Source: Streptomyces sp. WM6386 (lineage in GTDB: Bacteria; Actinomycetota; Actinomycetes; Streptomycetales; Streptomycetaceae). From it: 38,852 nucleotides of DNA. Both the position numbers and the translations under genes were made by a program. The stretch lies in NCBI RefSeq assembly GCF_000972385.1, contig NZ_JXTE01000099.1, positions 1-38,852 of the forward strand, given 5' to 3'. Within the stretch, counting starts at the first letter, position 1; every line of letters begins with the position of its first letter. Below the pieces are notes generated by a model. It saw only the letters and a program-made list of their open reading frames with translations. It was not told the origin of the DNA and searched no databases. Of this stretch, positions 24,990-32,669 are shown piece after piece.

Positions 24990-25970
24990 GTGAACCTCCC
25001 CCTGATCCCGCCCATGCTCGCCACCTCCGGCACCCTGCCGTCGACCACCCAGGACGCGCACTGGGCCTATGAGACCAAGCAGGACGGCCAGCGCGTCGTG
25101 GTGTACCTCGTCGGAGACGGAAGCGTGGTGCTGCGCGCCCGTTCCGGGGAGGACATCACCGCCGCCTATCCCGAACTGGGGGCACTCGGCGCCACGCTCG
25201 GCACACTGCCCGCCGTGCTGGACGGCGAGATCCTGGCGCTCGACGAAGAGGGGCGTGCCGACTTCCAGTTGCTCCAGTCCCGCATGGGGCTGGCCCACGC
25301 CCCGGGCAAGGCCGCGCGGAAGGCCGCCGAAGTACCCGTCCATCTGGTGCTGTTCGACGTGATGCATCTGGCAGGGCAGTCCCTGACCGCACTCCCCTAT
25401 GTCCGACGGCGTGGACAGCTCGAGGAGCTGGGCCTGGACGGACCCTTCTGGTCGACTCCGGGCGCCATCGTCGGACACGGTCGACAGGCGCTGGAGGCCA
25501 CCCGCGACCACTGCCTCGAAGGCCTGGTCTGCAAGCGGCTCGACTCGGTGTACGAGCCCGGGGTGCGCTCCCGCGCCTGGATCAAGATCCGCAACATGCG
25601 CAGCGAGGACGTCCTCGTCGGCGGCTGGCTGCCCGGCAAGGGACGGCTCACGGGCCTGCCGGGCGCCGTGCTGGTAGGACAGCGCACCGCCGGACGCCTT
25701 CGGTACGTCGGCAGCGTGGGCACCGGCTGGAGCGAGAGCGAACGGACCCAACTCGCCGCCCTCCTCGGGGCCGCGGCGACGGACGTGTGCCCCTTCGACA
25801 CCCCGCCGCCGGTCGCGGGCGCGCACTGGGTCCTGCCCCGACTGGTCGGCGAGGTCCGCTACAGCACCCGCACCCGGGCGGGACTGCTGCGCCAGCCGTC
25901 CTGGCTGCGGCTTCGCCCGGACCTCGCACCGGAGGAGTCGGCAGCCGACCTTCCGGACGACCTTGTCTGA
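24990..25970 (+). CDS. ATP-dependent DNA ligase, LigC-like
   Basis: The 326-residue enzyme has the nucleotidyltransferase core and an OB-fold. Motif I is ETKQDGQR with the adenylated lysine K30 (KxDG). Motif III is in LDGEILALDEEGRADFQLLQSRM. The EGLVCKR motif and RAWIKIRN motif are downstream, followed by the OB-fold and an oligonucleotide-binding segment. It seals nicks in DNA using ATP. In bacteria such short ligases belong to end-joining or base-excision repair beside Ku/LigD, but no Ku or polymerase gene adjoins it here. GTG 24990 is the assumed start, with no strong ribosome binding site. Confidence 0.92.
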   Translation: MNLPLIPPMLATSGTLPSTTQDAHWAYETKQDGQRVVVYLVGDGSVVLRARSGEDITAAYPELGALGATLGTLPAVLDGEILALDEEGRADFQLLQSRMGLAHAPGKAARKAAEVPVHLVLFDVMHLAGQSLTALPYVRRRGQLEELGLDGPFWSTPGAIVGHGRQALEATRDHCLEGLVCKRLDSVYEPGVRSRAWIKIRNMRSEDVLVGGWLPGKGRLTGLPGAVLVGQRTAGRLRYVGSVGTGWSESERTQLAALLGAAATDVCPFDTPPPVAGAHWVLPRLVGEVRYSTRTRAGLLRQPSWLRLRPDLAPEESAADLPDDLV

Positions 25971-25974
25971 CATC

Positions 25975-25997
25975 CCGAACAAGATCCCACTGTTCGG
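25975..25997. terminator. Stem-loop after the ligase gene
   Basis: CCGAACA (25975-25981) and TGTTCGG (25991-25997) form a perfect 7-bp stem with a 9-base loop. It starts four bases after the ligase stop. It may terminate the ligase transcript; alternatively the symmetry could be an operator for the downstream secreted-protein gene. Confidence 0.45.
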
Positions 25998-26114
25998 ACG
26001 GTCGTCACCAGAGAGTCGCTTACGACACCTTGGCGCGGACATGAAAAGTCGGGAAGCTGAACCTCCCATTCCCCCACAGCCGTTGGGCTGCGCCCGGAAC
26101 ATGAGGAGGACGCA

Positions 26115-26891
26115 GTGTCGTCTCCGTCGTTCAAGAAGCATCGCGCGAGATGGTTCACCGGCCTGGCCGGCGCCGCCGCCCTGGTCGTCGCCTTCCCCAG
26201 CGCCGCCTTCGCCGCCCCGCCCACGGCCCTGCCGGCCAACGCCGAGTCGGCCGAGTACACCTACCAACCGGCCTTCGACTACGACACCGACGGCTGCTAC
26301 CCCACACCCGCGATCGGCCCCGACGGCACGGTCAACGGCGGTCTGAACCCGACGGGTTCGCTCAGCGGCGAGTGCCACGACCTCTCGGACCTGAACAACA
26401 CCAACTCGTACTCGCGCTACAAGTGCAACAACGGCTGGTGCGCCTACATGTACGGCCTGTACTTCGAGAAGGACCAGGCCCTGGCGAACAGCAGCATCGG
26501 CGGGCACCGGAACGACTGGGAGCACGTCGTGATCTGGGTGCAGAACGGCACCATCCAGTACGTCTCGACGTCCGCCCACGGCGCGTACACGACGACCGCG
26601 CCCTCCGGCGTCCGCTTCGACGGCACCCACGCGAAGATCGTCTACCACAAGGACGGCGCAGGCACCCACGCCTTCCGGCTGGCCAACTCCAATGACGAGC
26701 CGCCGGAGAACGCCAAGGGCACCTGGCAGTACCCGCCGCTGGTCGGCTGGAACGGCTACCCGTCAGGCGTCCGCGACAAGCTGGTCGCGTACAACTTCGG
26801 CAGCGCCAACTTCGCCCTGAAGGACGCGAACTTCGCCTCCGACCTGTCGAAGGCCAAGCCGTCGGGGATCTCGTTCGACCCCAACGCCTGA
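26115..26891 (+). CDS. Secreted NPP1 (necrosis- and ethylene-inducing-like) protein with GHRNDWE variant motif
   Basis: A 258-residue secreted protein. The signal peptide is residues 1-33 (basic KKHRARWF, hydrophobic core, cleavage after AFA). The NPP1 hallmark heptapeptide, usually GHRHDWE, is GHRNDWE at residues 130-136, keeping D134 and E136 but replacing the second histidine by Asn. Four cysteines (61, 87, 104, 109) could form two disulfides. NPP1-like proteins of plant pathogens bind membrane sphingolipids and kill plant cells; bacterial members also exist. Whether the Asn variant is still cytolytic is unknown. GTG 26115 follows AGGAGG at 26104-26109. It is monocistronic, with a hairpin at each end. 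Confidence 0.9.
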   Translation: MSSPSFKKHRARWFTGLAGAAALVVAFPSAAFAAPPTALPANAESAEYTYQPAFDYDTDGCYPTPAIGPDGTVNGGLNPTGSLSGECHDLSDLNNTNSYSRYKCNNGWCAYMYGLYFEKDQALANSSIGGHRNDWEHVVIWVQNGTIQYVSTSAHGAYTTTAPSGVRFDGTHAKIVYHKDGAGTHAFRLANSNDEPPENAKGTWQYPPLVGWNGYPSGVRDKLVAYNFGSANFALKDANFASDLSKAKPSGISFDPNA

Positions 26892-26901
26892 CCCGGCGCG
26901 C

Positions 26902-26956
26902 ATCGGGCGCGGGACCTAGGACCCGTGCACCCCGCGGCTTCCGTCCCGCGCCCGAT
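26902..26956 (+). terminator. Terminator after the NPP1-like gene
   Basis: A perfect 14-bp stem: ATCGGGCGCGGGAC at 26902-26915 pairs with GTCCCGCGCCCGAT at 26943-26956, with a 27-base loop. It begins 11 bases after the stop codon and lacks a T-tract, as is typical in high-GC actinobacteria. Confidence 0.8.
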
Positions 26957-26991
26957 CCCGGCACCCGCGTGCACGGCATAACGTCCAGCTC

Positions 26992-28011
26992 ATGGACGAC
27001 AGCGACACGAGCGGACAGCTCGAAGAAGCCCTGGAACGCCTCCACGCCTCCGGCCCCGAACGCGACGGCTGGCTGTCCAACCACGCCCCCATGGTCGTCG
27101 AGGCGCTCGCCGCCCACGGACAGGCGGGGGCGGTGCACCACTGGGTAGACCTCTACCGGGACAAACTGGAGGACTTCCCCGACCGCGTGGCCCCCGTCAC
27201 CGACGACAACTGGCCCGAGGCGCTGGGCGATCCACGCCGGATCGCGGACTGGACCGACCATTTCTCCCGCACCCTGGCCGAGCGCCCCTGGCGGGACGTC
27301 CTCGCCGAGTGGTGGCCGCGCCTGCTGCCCGGCCTCTACGGCGGCGCCACCCACACCGTCATACGGGTCGGCCATGCCGTACGCGCCCTGGAAACCGGTG
27401 CGAACGCGCCCCGGACCACCGAACTCGCCCACGCCCTGGGCTACTGGGCGGCCCGGCACCAGCCGGTGACCGGGGTCGCCGTGCTGCCGGGCGCGACGAC
27501 CGCAATGCAGGCCCTGGACGCCGTACCCCCGATCGAGCCGGGCCACATGGGGTTCCGCAAACGCCTCGCCGCCGTACACCGACTGCCCGCATGGGCGGAC
27601 GAGGTGACCGACCCGGACACGGCCCGCGCACGACTGACCGAACTCGTCCACGCCGCCACCCACCGCTACGCCACCCACGGCCACGGCGAGCCCACCATGC
27701 TCGTGCACGCCGCCACCGCGCCCAACGCCGTGCTGCGCACCCTGGATTCGCTGCCCCGGGAGCTGTGGGCGCCGAGCCTGCACGCGGCCTGGAGCGCGTC
27801 CGCGGCGGTCACCGCGATGTACGCGCCCGCGGAGCCGGTCGCCTACACGCCGCCTGCCCGGCTCACCGCCGAGGAGGTCATGGAGCGTGCCCTCGTCCAC
27901 GGCGACGAGCACGTCATCAAGTTGACCGACACGGCGCTGGACGTCGGCGACGAGCCGGCGCTGGCCGCGGCACTGCGCTCGGTCGAGATGAGTGTTCCGC
28001 TCGTCGGGTAA
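26992..28011 (+). CDS. Questin oxidase-like protein (DUF4243)
   Basis: A 339-residue, mostly helical protein. The pattern matches the questin oxidase family. HAPMVVEALAAHG occurs near the N-terminus, then YRDKLEDFP. LYGGATHTVIRVGHAVRAL, with its paired histidines, follows. The C-terminal half has HAATAPNAVLRTLDSLP and VHGDEHVIKLTDTAL. In fungi, questin oxidase opens an anthraquinone ring in a cofactor-poor Baeyer-Villiger-type oxidation; bacterial homologues are mostly uncharacterised. There is no ring-forming polyketide gene nearby to name a substrate. ATG 26992 has a poor ribosome binding site, and the CATAAC about 20 bases upstream could be a -10, so a short leader is possible. Confidence 0.85.
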   Translation: MDDSDTSGQLEEALERLHASGPERDGWLSNHAPMVVEALAAHGQAGAVHHWVDLYRDKLEDFPDRVAPVTDDNWPEALGDPRRIADWTDHFSRTLAERPWRDVLAEWWPRLLPGLYGGATHTVIRVGHAVRALETGANAPRTTELAHALGYWAARHQPVTGVAVLPGATTAMQALDAVPPIEPGHMGFRKRLAAVHRLPAWADEVTDPDTARARLTELVHAATHRYATHGHGEPTMLVHAATAPNAVLRTLDSLPRELWAPSLHAAWSASAAVTAMYAPAEPVAYTPPARLTAEEVMERALVHGDEHVIKLTDTALDVGDEPALAAALRSVEMSVPLVG

Positions 28012-28040
28012 ACGTGTGGATCACCGCTCCCGGCCGTCGC

Positions 28041-28046
28041 TAGGGT
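28041..28046 (+). promoter_or_regulatory. Predicted -10 element giving a leaderless transcript
   Basis: TAGGGT ends six bases before the ATG at 28053, which places transcription initiation at or next to the start codon. There is no ribosome binding site. Leaderless messages are common in Streptomyces. Confidence 0.5.
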
Positions 28047-28052
28047 GCGCGC

Positions 28053-28880
28053 ATGGACGAAGAGGAGGCCTGGGTCAACGCACGCATGCTGTTCCAGGCG
28101 TTGCGCGACCACGACGGTGCGGACGTGTGCACCACCGTGTTGGAACCCTGGCTCGCCCGGTCCCGGCTCGCCTACCGCGAGGCGCTCACCACGGGCGTGG
28201 AGCTGCTGGTCGCGACGGCGGTGGAGGGACCGGACGAGCGCTGCGGCGACCTGCTGTGGGAGCTGTACGCGCTCAGCCGGGTCAGCGATGTCCTGCTGAC
28301 CGGGTTCCAGCCGGCCGGTGAGCACGCCGGCGTCTGGCCCGCCGTGTCGAGGACCGAGTACCTCCGGCTCTTCACCGGCCTGGGCCTGACACCGTTCCAG
28401 GAGAGCGACGTCTTCGACCCGTTCCTGCACGAGATCGTCGAGGTCGAACAGGCGCAGGACCCGGACGAGCCGGTGCGGATCACCGAGGTCGTGTGGCCCG
28501 GACTGTGGTTCGACTCCCTGCTGTTCTCCCGGGCCGGGGTGCGGGTGCGCGCGGGCGTCCGGCACGCCGAGCGCGGCGTGGCGGACCGTTCCCCGCTCTA
28601 CTGGACCTATCTGCGCCGGCACCGGCCCACCGTGGACCTGTCGCAGGGCTGGGGGTCCAACTCCCAGTGGCGCACGGACTTCCGGGTGGATCTGAGAACC
28701 GCGTCCGGTGACGAGGTCAACGCCTGCGGGCGCGAGAACGTCGACGCCGAGGACTGGACCGCCCGCGGGCTGTCCCCGGCGGAACGGCGTGAACTGCTGC
28801 GTCATCGCTGTCTGGTGCGCACGCCGGGCGGCGAAGGCGCGGCGGGTGAGGAGTTCTTCCCCTTCGACTGGCGCATGTGA
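28053..28880 (+). CDS. Conserved hypothetical protein
   Basis: A 275-residue soluble protein that I do not recognise. Helical N-terminal half (AWVNARMLFQALRDHDGADV, AYREALTTGVELLVATAVEG) and a more mixed C-terminal half with WPGLWFDSLLFSRAGVRVRAGVRHAERG, LSQGWGSNSQWRTDFRVDL, and a C-terminal FFPFDWRM. No signal peptide or membrane helix. Codon use is typical Streptomyces, and the frame is the only one covering the region, so it is a real gene. It starts 41 bases after the questin-oxidase-like gene and ends 40 bases before the HemC paralogue. The Trp-rich C-terminal core suggests a beta-structure, but nothing more can be concluded. Confidence 0.75.
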   Translation: MDEEEAWVNARMLFQALRDHDGADVCTTVLEPWLARSRLAYREALTTGVELLVATAVEGPDERCGDLLWELYALSRVSDVLLTGFQPAGEHAGVWPAVSRTEYLRLFTGLGLTPFQESDVFDPFLHEIVEVEQAQDPDEPVRITEVVWPGLWFDSLLFSRAGVRVRAGVRHAERGVADRSPLYWTYLRRHRPTVDLSQGWGSNSQWRTDFRVDLRTASGDEVNACGRENVDAEDWTARGLSPAERRELLRHRCLVRTPGGEGAAGEEFFPFDWRM

Positions 28881-28920
28881 AGCGCGGTACTGCACGGCCG
28901 CTCGACCGTGAGGGTCTATC

Positions 28921-29865
28921 GTGTCCCGCATGTCCGTGCCCGAACTGATCCGTATCGTCTCCCGCGACTCGCCCATGGCGCTCGCCCAAGTGGAGCGTGT
29001 CCGCGCCGAGTTGACCGCGCTGCACCCCGGGGTGCGCACCGAGGTCGTACCGGTGAAGACGACCGGCGACAAGTGGATGGGCGACCTGTCGAAGGTCGAG
29101 GGCAAGGGCGCGTTCACCAAGGAGGTCGACGCCGCGCTGCTGGCCGGGGAGGCCGACCTCGCGGTGCACTGTGTGAAGGACGTGCCCGCCGACCGGCCGC
29201 TCCCGGCGGGGACGACGTTCGCCGCGTTCCTCAAGCGGGACGACATCCGCGACGCCCTGATCCATCCGGGCGGACTCACCCTGGACGAGCTTCCGGCCGG
29301 TACCCGCATCGGGACCTCCTCGGTGCGCCGGGTCGCGCAACTGGCCGCCACCCATCCGGAGTTGGAGTGCGTGCCGTTCCGCGGCAACGCCAACCGGCGG
29401 CTGGCGAAGCTGGCGGCCGGGGAGGCGGACGCGCTACTGCTCGCGGTGTCCGGCCTCGAACGCATCGGCCGCGAGGACGTGATCAGCGAGGTCCTCTCCC
29501 CCGAGACGATGATGCCGCCGATCGGCGCGGGCATCCTGGCCCTGCAGTGCCGTCAGGGCGACACCGAGCTGATCGACGCGGTCAGCGGGCTCGGCGATCC
29601 GGACACCCACCGGGAGGCCACCGCGGAACGCATGTTCCTGCATGTGCTCCAGGGCCACTGCAACAGCCCGATCGCCGGGTACGCGCGCGTGGACCACGGG
29701 GGCGAACTGTCCCTGCGGGCCTGTGTGTTCACCCCGGACGGCAAGACCCGGCTGAACGCCCACGAGTGGGCGGGCCGGCTCGACCCGGCCACGCTGGGCA
29801 CCTCGGTCGCGGTGGCGCTGCTGCGTCAGGGAGCCCGCGAGATCATCGACGGCATCCCGCACTGA
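28921..29865 (+). CDS. hemC: Divergent hydroxymethylbilane synthase (porphobilinogen deaminase) paralogue
   Basis: The 314-residue protein follows the HemC fold. [10 protein letters not shown] replaces RxSxLALxQ, VKTTGDK is present, and [29 protein letters not shown] matches the catalytic Asp-Lys segment. [11 protein letters not shown] and [12 protein letters not shown] correspond to the substrate-binding arginine region. C247 in [12 protein letters not shown] is the expected dipyrromethane cofactor cysteine. Canonical enzymes assemble four porphobilinogens in haem synthesis. Several motif changes (HCVKD for HSxKD, GNANRRL for GNxDTRL) and the lack of hemA, hemB or hemD neighbours suggest a second, specialised copy. 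GTG 28921 is chosen because GAGGG lies six bases upstream; ATG 28930 is possible. Confidence 0.82.
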   Translation: MSRMSVPELIRIVSRDSPMALAQVERVRAELTALHPGVRTEVVPVKTTGDKWMGDLSKVEGKGAFTKEVDAALLAGEADLAVHCVKDVPADRPLPAGTTFAAFLKRDDIRDALIHPGGLTLDELPAGTRIGTSSVRRVAQLAATHPELECVPFRGNANRRLAKLAAGEADALLLAVSGLERIGREDVISEVLSPETMMPPIGAGILALQCRQGDTELIDAVSGLGDPDTHREATAERMFLHVLQGHCNSPIAGYARVDHGGELSLRACVFTPDGKTRLNAHEWAGRLDPATLGTSVAVALLRQGAREIIDGIPH

Positions 29866-29891
29866 GCGACATCCCGCACTGACACCGCAAC

Positions 29892-29916
29892 GGGCACCGA
29901 CCGTCAGGCGGTGCCC
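29892..29916. terminator. Bidirectional terminator hairpin
   Basis: GGGCACCG (29892-29899) and CGGTGCCC (29909-29916) form an 8-bp stem with a 9-base loop. It lies between the convergent hemC-like gene and the minus-strand hypothetical gene and overlaps the latter's stop codon. Confidence 0.6.
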
Positions 29917-30419
29917 TCTTCGGCCTGGTCCCGCAGGAAGTTGCTCACCTGGTGGGCCAGGCCCTCCCGGCCGGCCGCCGCCTGGACGGCACCTTCCTGC
30001 AGACCGATGCCGCCCGCCCACAGCCGGCGGTCGGCCCAGTCGTCGTCGACCCGCAGCTGGATCTGCACGTCGACCAGGCTCAGGGACGCCTCGGGGCCGG
30101 CCGCGTACAGCACGGCGGTGACCCGGCGCAGCGGGTAGACGTCGAAGCCCTCGATGAACTGCGAGTTGCGCCAGTCGATGAACGCGCTCTCGCCGTCCGG
30201 GCCGACCCGGACATCGATCTGGCCGTCCTCCAGGTGGATGGTGGAGTTCCGGCCGCCACGGTTCTCGACGGTCACACGGACACTGAAGTACGTGAGCCCC
30301 TCGGCGGCGTCGTCCCGCCCGCGTGGTGGCTCGGAGGCTTCCAGCCCGTGGACACGGACACGCAGGCCGGCATGCTCGTCGTACTCCTGCCAGTCCCCGA
30401 CCACGTTCGGCTCGTACAC
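29904..30419 (-). CDS. Conserved hypothetical protein, immunoglobulin-like beta-sandwich
   Basis: A 171-residue protein with alternating strands: LRVRVHGLEASEP, LTYFSVRVTVENRGGRNSTIHLEDGQIDVRVG, LYAAGPEASLSLVDVQIQLRVDDDW. The pattern TYFSVRVTVENRG is like DUF4352-type Ig-like modules. No signal peptide or membrane helix, so it is cytoplasmic as drawn. The C-terminal third is helical (HQVSNFLRDQAEEG). GTG 30419 is preceded by AGAGGTGG. A consensus-like promoter is found upstream. I cannot assign a function. Confidence 0.75.
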   Translation of the reverse strand: MYEPNVVGDWQEYDEHAGLRVRVHGLEASEPPRGRDDAAEGLTYFSVRVTVENRGGRNSTIHLEDGQIDVRVGPDGESAFIDWRNSQFIEGFDVYPLRRVTAVLYAAGPEASLSLVDVQIQLRVDDDWADRRLWAGGIGLQEGAVQAAAGREGLAHQVSNFLRDQAEEGTA

Positions 30420-30448
30420 AATCCACCTCTTGTCCCTCAGAGAGCTGC

Positions 30449-30478
30449 TTCCTATCTGTGTGCTCAGTGCACTGTCAA
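30449..30478 (-). promoter_or_regulatory. Promoter of the Ig-like hypothetical gene
   Basis: On the minus strand a perfect -35 TTGACA (30473-30478) and TAGGAA (30449-30454) are 18 bases apart, predicting a start near 30442 and a leader of about 23 bases before GTG 30419. Confidence 0.6.
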
Positions 30479-30516
30479 ATGAGCGGAATGCGCTGTGGCC
30501 AGCGGGTTCACCCCCT

Positions 30517-30531
30517 TTGATCAGTGATCAA
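30517..30531. promoter_or_regulatory. Perfect palindrome TTGATCA-G-TGATCAA
   Basis: A 7-bp perfect inverted repeat with a one-base centre lies about 40 bases upstream of the -35 element of the neighbouring gene and 80 bases after the ABC permease stop. It looks like a regulator site; a terminator is less likely because it lacks a loop and is AT-rich. Confidence 0.5.
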
Positions 30532-30610
30532 GCCGTGCGCAGGAAGAACTCGCCGTCAGGGGGCGCACTGCGCCCGGCGGGCGTGCCGCACATCACGTCC
30601 ATGAGCATGA

Positions 30611-31456
30611 TCAGCGCGCGAGACGGCCGAGCAGCGACGAGGCCGCGGCGATGCCCAGTGCGGCGGCGACGAACAGCACCGCGAAGTCGAGCGCGAGATG
30701 GTCGGGCGTGCCGAGGAGAAGGCCGCGCAGGGCGTCCACTTGATAGCTGAGCGGGTTGACCTTGCTGATGGCCTGGAGCCAGCCGGGCATGACGGACAGC
30801 GGGTAGAGGGCGTTGGAGCCGAAGAACAGCGGCATGGTGATGGCCTGGCCGAAGCCCATCAGCCGGTCGCGGCTGAGGACGATGCCGGCAATGGTCATGG
30901 ACAGGCAGGAGAAGAAGGCCGATCCGAGGACGACGACGGCCGCGACACCGAGCAGTTTGAGCGGGTTCCAGGTCAGGGCGACGCCGAGCACGGCGGCGAT
31001 GAGGATCACGACGACGGCCTGGACCAGGGACTTCACCCCGGCCGCGAACGCCTTCCCGGTGATCAGCGCCGAGCGCGGGGTCGGGGTGACGAGCAGCTTG
31101 TTGAGGATGCCGGCGTCCCGTTCCCAGATGATCTGGATGCCGTAGAAGATGGCGATGAACATCGCGGACTGGGCGATGATGCCGGGTGCCAGATAGTCGA
31201 TGTAGGGGATGCCGTCGGTGGGGATCGCCTTGATCCGGGTGAAGGTCTGACCGAAGATCAGCAGCCACAGGGCGGGTTGGACGGCCCGGGTGTAGAGCTC
31301 GGTGCGGTCGTGGCGCAGCTTCTGCAGTTCGACGGCGCACATCGCGCCGACCCGGGCAGGGAGCAGCCGCCAGCCCGCGCGGGGCTGCGGCGGCTTCAGC
31401 AGCAGACCTATGCGGTCAGCCGACACGGCCTGCGGTGCGGCGGGTGCTTCGGACAT
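30611..31456 (-). CDS. ABC-2 type transporter permease (DrrB-like)
   Basis: A 281-residue integral membrane protein with about six helices. Characteristic ABC-2 pattern: LWLLIFGQTFTRIKAIPTDGIPYIDYLAPGIIAQSAMF, then ERDAGILNKLLVTPTPRSALITGKAF, and a middle NALYPLSVMPGWLQAISKVNPLSYQVDALRGLLLG, the segment shared by daunorubicin-type exporters. It forms an export channel with the ATPase encoded upstream, whose 3' end overlaps it by 41 bases. ATG 31456 is chosen because homology starts there; the longer frame begins inside the ATPase gene. Likely drug or lipid export. Confidence 0.92.
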   Translation of the reverse strand: MSEAPAAPQAVSADRIGLLLKPPQPRAGWRLLPARVGAMCAVELQKLRHDRTELYTRAVQPALWLLIFGQTFTRIKAIPTDGIPYIDYLAPGIIAQSAMFIAIFYGIQIIWERDAGILNKLLVTPTPRSALITGKAFAAGVKSLVQAVVVILIAAVLGVALTWNPLKLLGVAAVVVLGSAFFSCLSMTIAGIVLSRDRLMGFGQAITMPLFFGSNALYPLSVMPGWLQAISKVNPLSYQVDALRGLLLGTPDHLALDFAVLFVAAALGIAAASSLLGRLAR

Positions 31457-32217
31457 CGCGGAAGTCTCCTGACTGGTCGTCGAGTCCACTGCCGGCGATG
31501 TCGCGGAAGACGTCCTCCAGCGTGGGCAGCGGGTCCGTGGCCCGGGCGCCCCGGCGCTCACCGAGTCCCCGGCGCAGCTCCTGCGACGTACCGAGGGCAC
31601 GGATGCGGCCGCGGTGCATGAGGCCGACCCGGTCGCAGTACTGGTCGGCCTCGTCCATGTAGTGGGTGGTGACCAGCACGGTCATGCCGGTGGCCGCGCG
31701 GACGGCGTTGATGTGCTCCCACACACCGGTCCGGGCGATCGGGTCGAGGCCGATGGTCGGCTCGTCGAGGATCAGCAGACGGGGCGCGCTGACCAGTGCC
31801 TGGGCGAGTTCGAGGCGGCGGACCATGCCGCCGGAGTAGGTCTTGGCGAGCCGGTCGGCGGCGTCGGTGAGGTCGACGGCGTCCAGGGCCTGGGCGACGC
31901 GGGCGGCGCGCTCGTGGCGGGACACGTCGAAGACGCGGGCGAACAGGGCGGTGTTCTCACGGCCGGTCAGGCCCTGGTCGGCGGAGAGTTGCTGCGGCAC
32001 GTAGCCGAGCAGCCGCCGTACGGCCATCCGGTCCTCGGCGGTGTCGTGCCCGAAGACACGGACCATGCCCGCCGGTACCGGTAGGAGCGTGGTCATGCAG
32101 CGGATCGCCGTGGTCTTCCCGGCGCCGTTGGGCCCGAGCAGCCCGAAGACCTCGCCCTCGGCCACGGTCACCGAAGGCGTACACGAGACCGGTGCAGGTG
32201 ACGGCGTCCTGAGTCAC
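31416..32217 (-). pseudogene. ABC transporter ATP-binding subunit (DrrA-like), with frameshifting deletion near the start
   Basis: The intact part (from about 32171) has Walker A GPNGAGKTT, the signature YSGGMVRRLELAQAL, Walker B LLILDEPTIGLDP and the H-loop TTHYMDEAD. It ends TLEDVFRDIAG, typical of DrrA exporters. Normal translation would begin at GTG 32217, overlapping the marR stop (GTGA), giving VTQDAVTCTGLVYAFGDR. At GACCGT the frame is then lost: about eight to ten residues (the usual xRAVDGVDL) are missing, and the ATPase core continues one base out of frame. A GTG at 32171 could restart translation, but the product lacks the first strand and the adenine-stacking aromatic of the A-loop. 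Real mutation or assembly error cannot be decided. Confidence 0.8.
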
Positions 32218-32660
32218 GCTTCCTCCCCCAGGTTGTCGGCCAGGCGGCGCAGGACCGGGATCGCCGCCGCGAGGGTTTCCAGGTCGGCCTCGTCGAGCCG
32301 GGCCACCTGGTGTCGTACGAGGTCGGCGCGGCGCTTGCGCCACTCGCTGAGCCGCGCCTCGGCCGCGGGAGTCGGCATCAGACGGGCGGCACGCCGGTCG
32401 GTCGGGTCCGTCTCGCGGACCAGGTAGCCCTGCCGGGCCAGCCGGTTGACGAGCGTCGACACCGAATTGCTCGCCAGATACAGCTCCCTGGCGGCGTCCG
32501 AGATGCCGATCCCGGGCCGGTCCACGACCAGCCGCAGCAGTTCGACCTCGGCGCCGCGCAACTGCGGTGCGGGCATCTCGCGGCGCAACCGGCGCCGGAT
32601 CAACCGTTGGACGCCGACGAGCGCGTCGGCGAGCTCTTCCGGGAAGGTCTCCTGTTCCAC
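32214..32660 (-). CDS. MarR-family regulator of the ABC exporter operon
   Basis: A 148-residue winged-helix regulator. Core: LLRLVVDRPGIGISDAARELYLASNSVSTLVNRLARQGYLVRETDPTDRRAARLMPTPAAEARL, which includes the recognition helix and the D-x-R wing. It is first in an operon with the ATPase and ABC-2 permease, whose starts overlap or nearly abut. GTG 32660 is favoured; the longer frame to 32711 would run through the operator. A perfect palindrome just upstream of the start is the likely autoregulatory site. Ligands are likely the compounds exported by the transporter. Confidence 0.93.
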   Translation of the reverse strand: MEQETFPEELADALVGVQRLIRRRLRREMPAPQLRGAEVELLRLVVDRPGIGISDAARELYLASNSVSTLVNRLARQGYLVRETDPTDRRAARLMPTPAAEARLSEWRKRRADLVRHQVARLDEADLETLAAAIPVLRRLADNLGEEA

Positions 32661-32669
32661 GCCGCCGAG

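Noticed and set aside
24858..29534. Long minus-strand frames opposite ligase, NPP1, questin-oxidase-like and hemC-like genes
   Set aside because: No recognisable domains, low-complexity composition and no ribosome binding sites; all plus-strand genes have family motifs.
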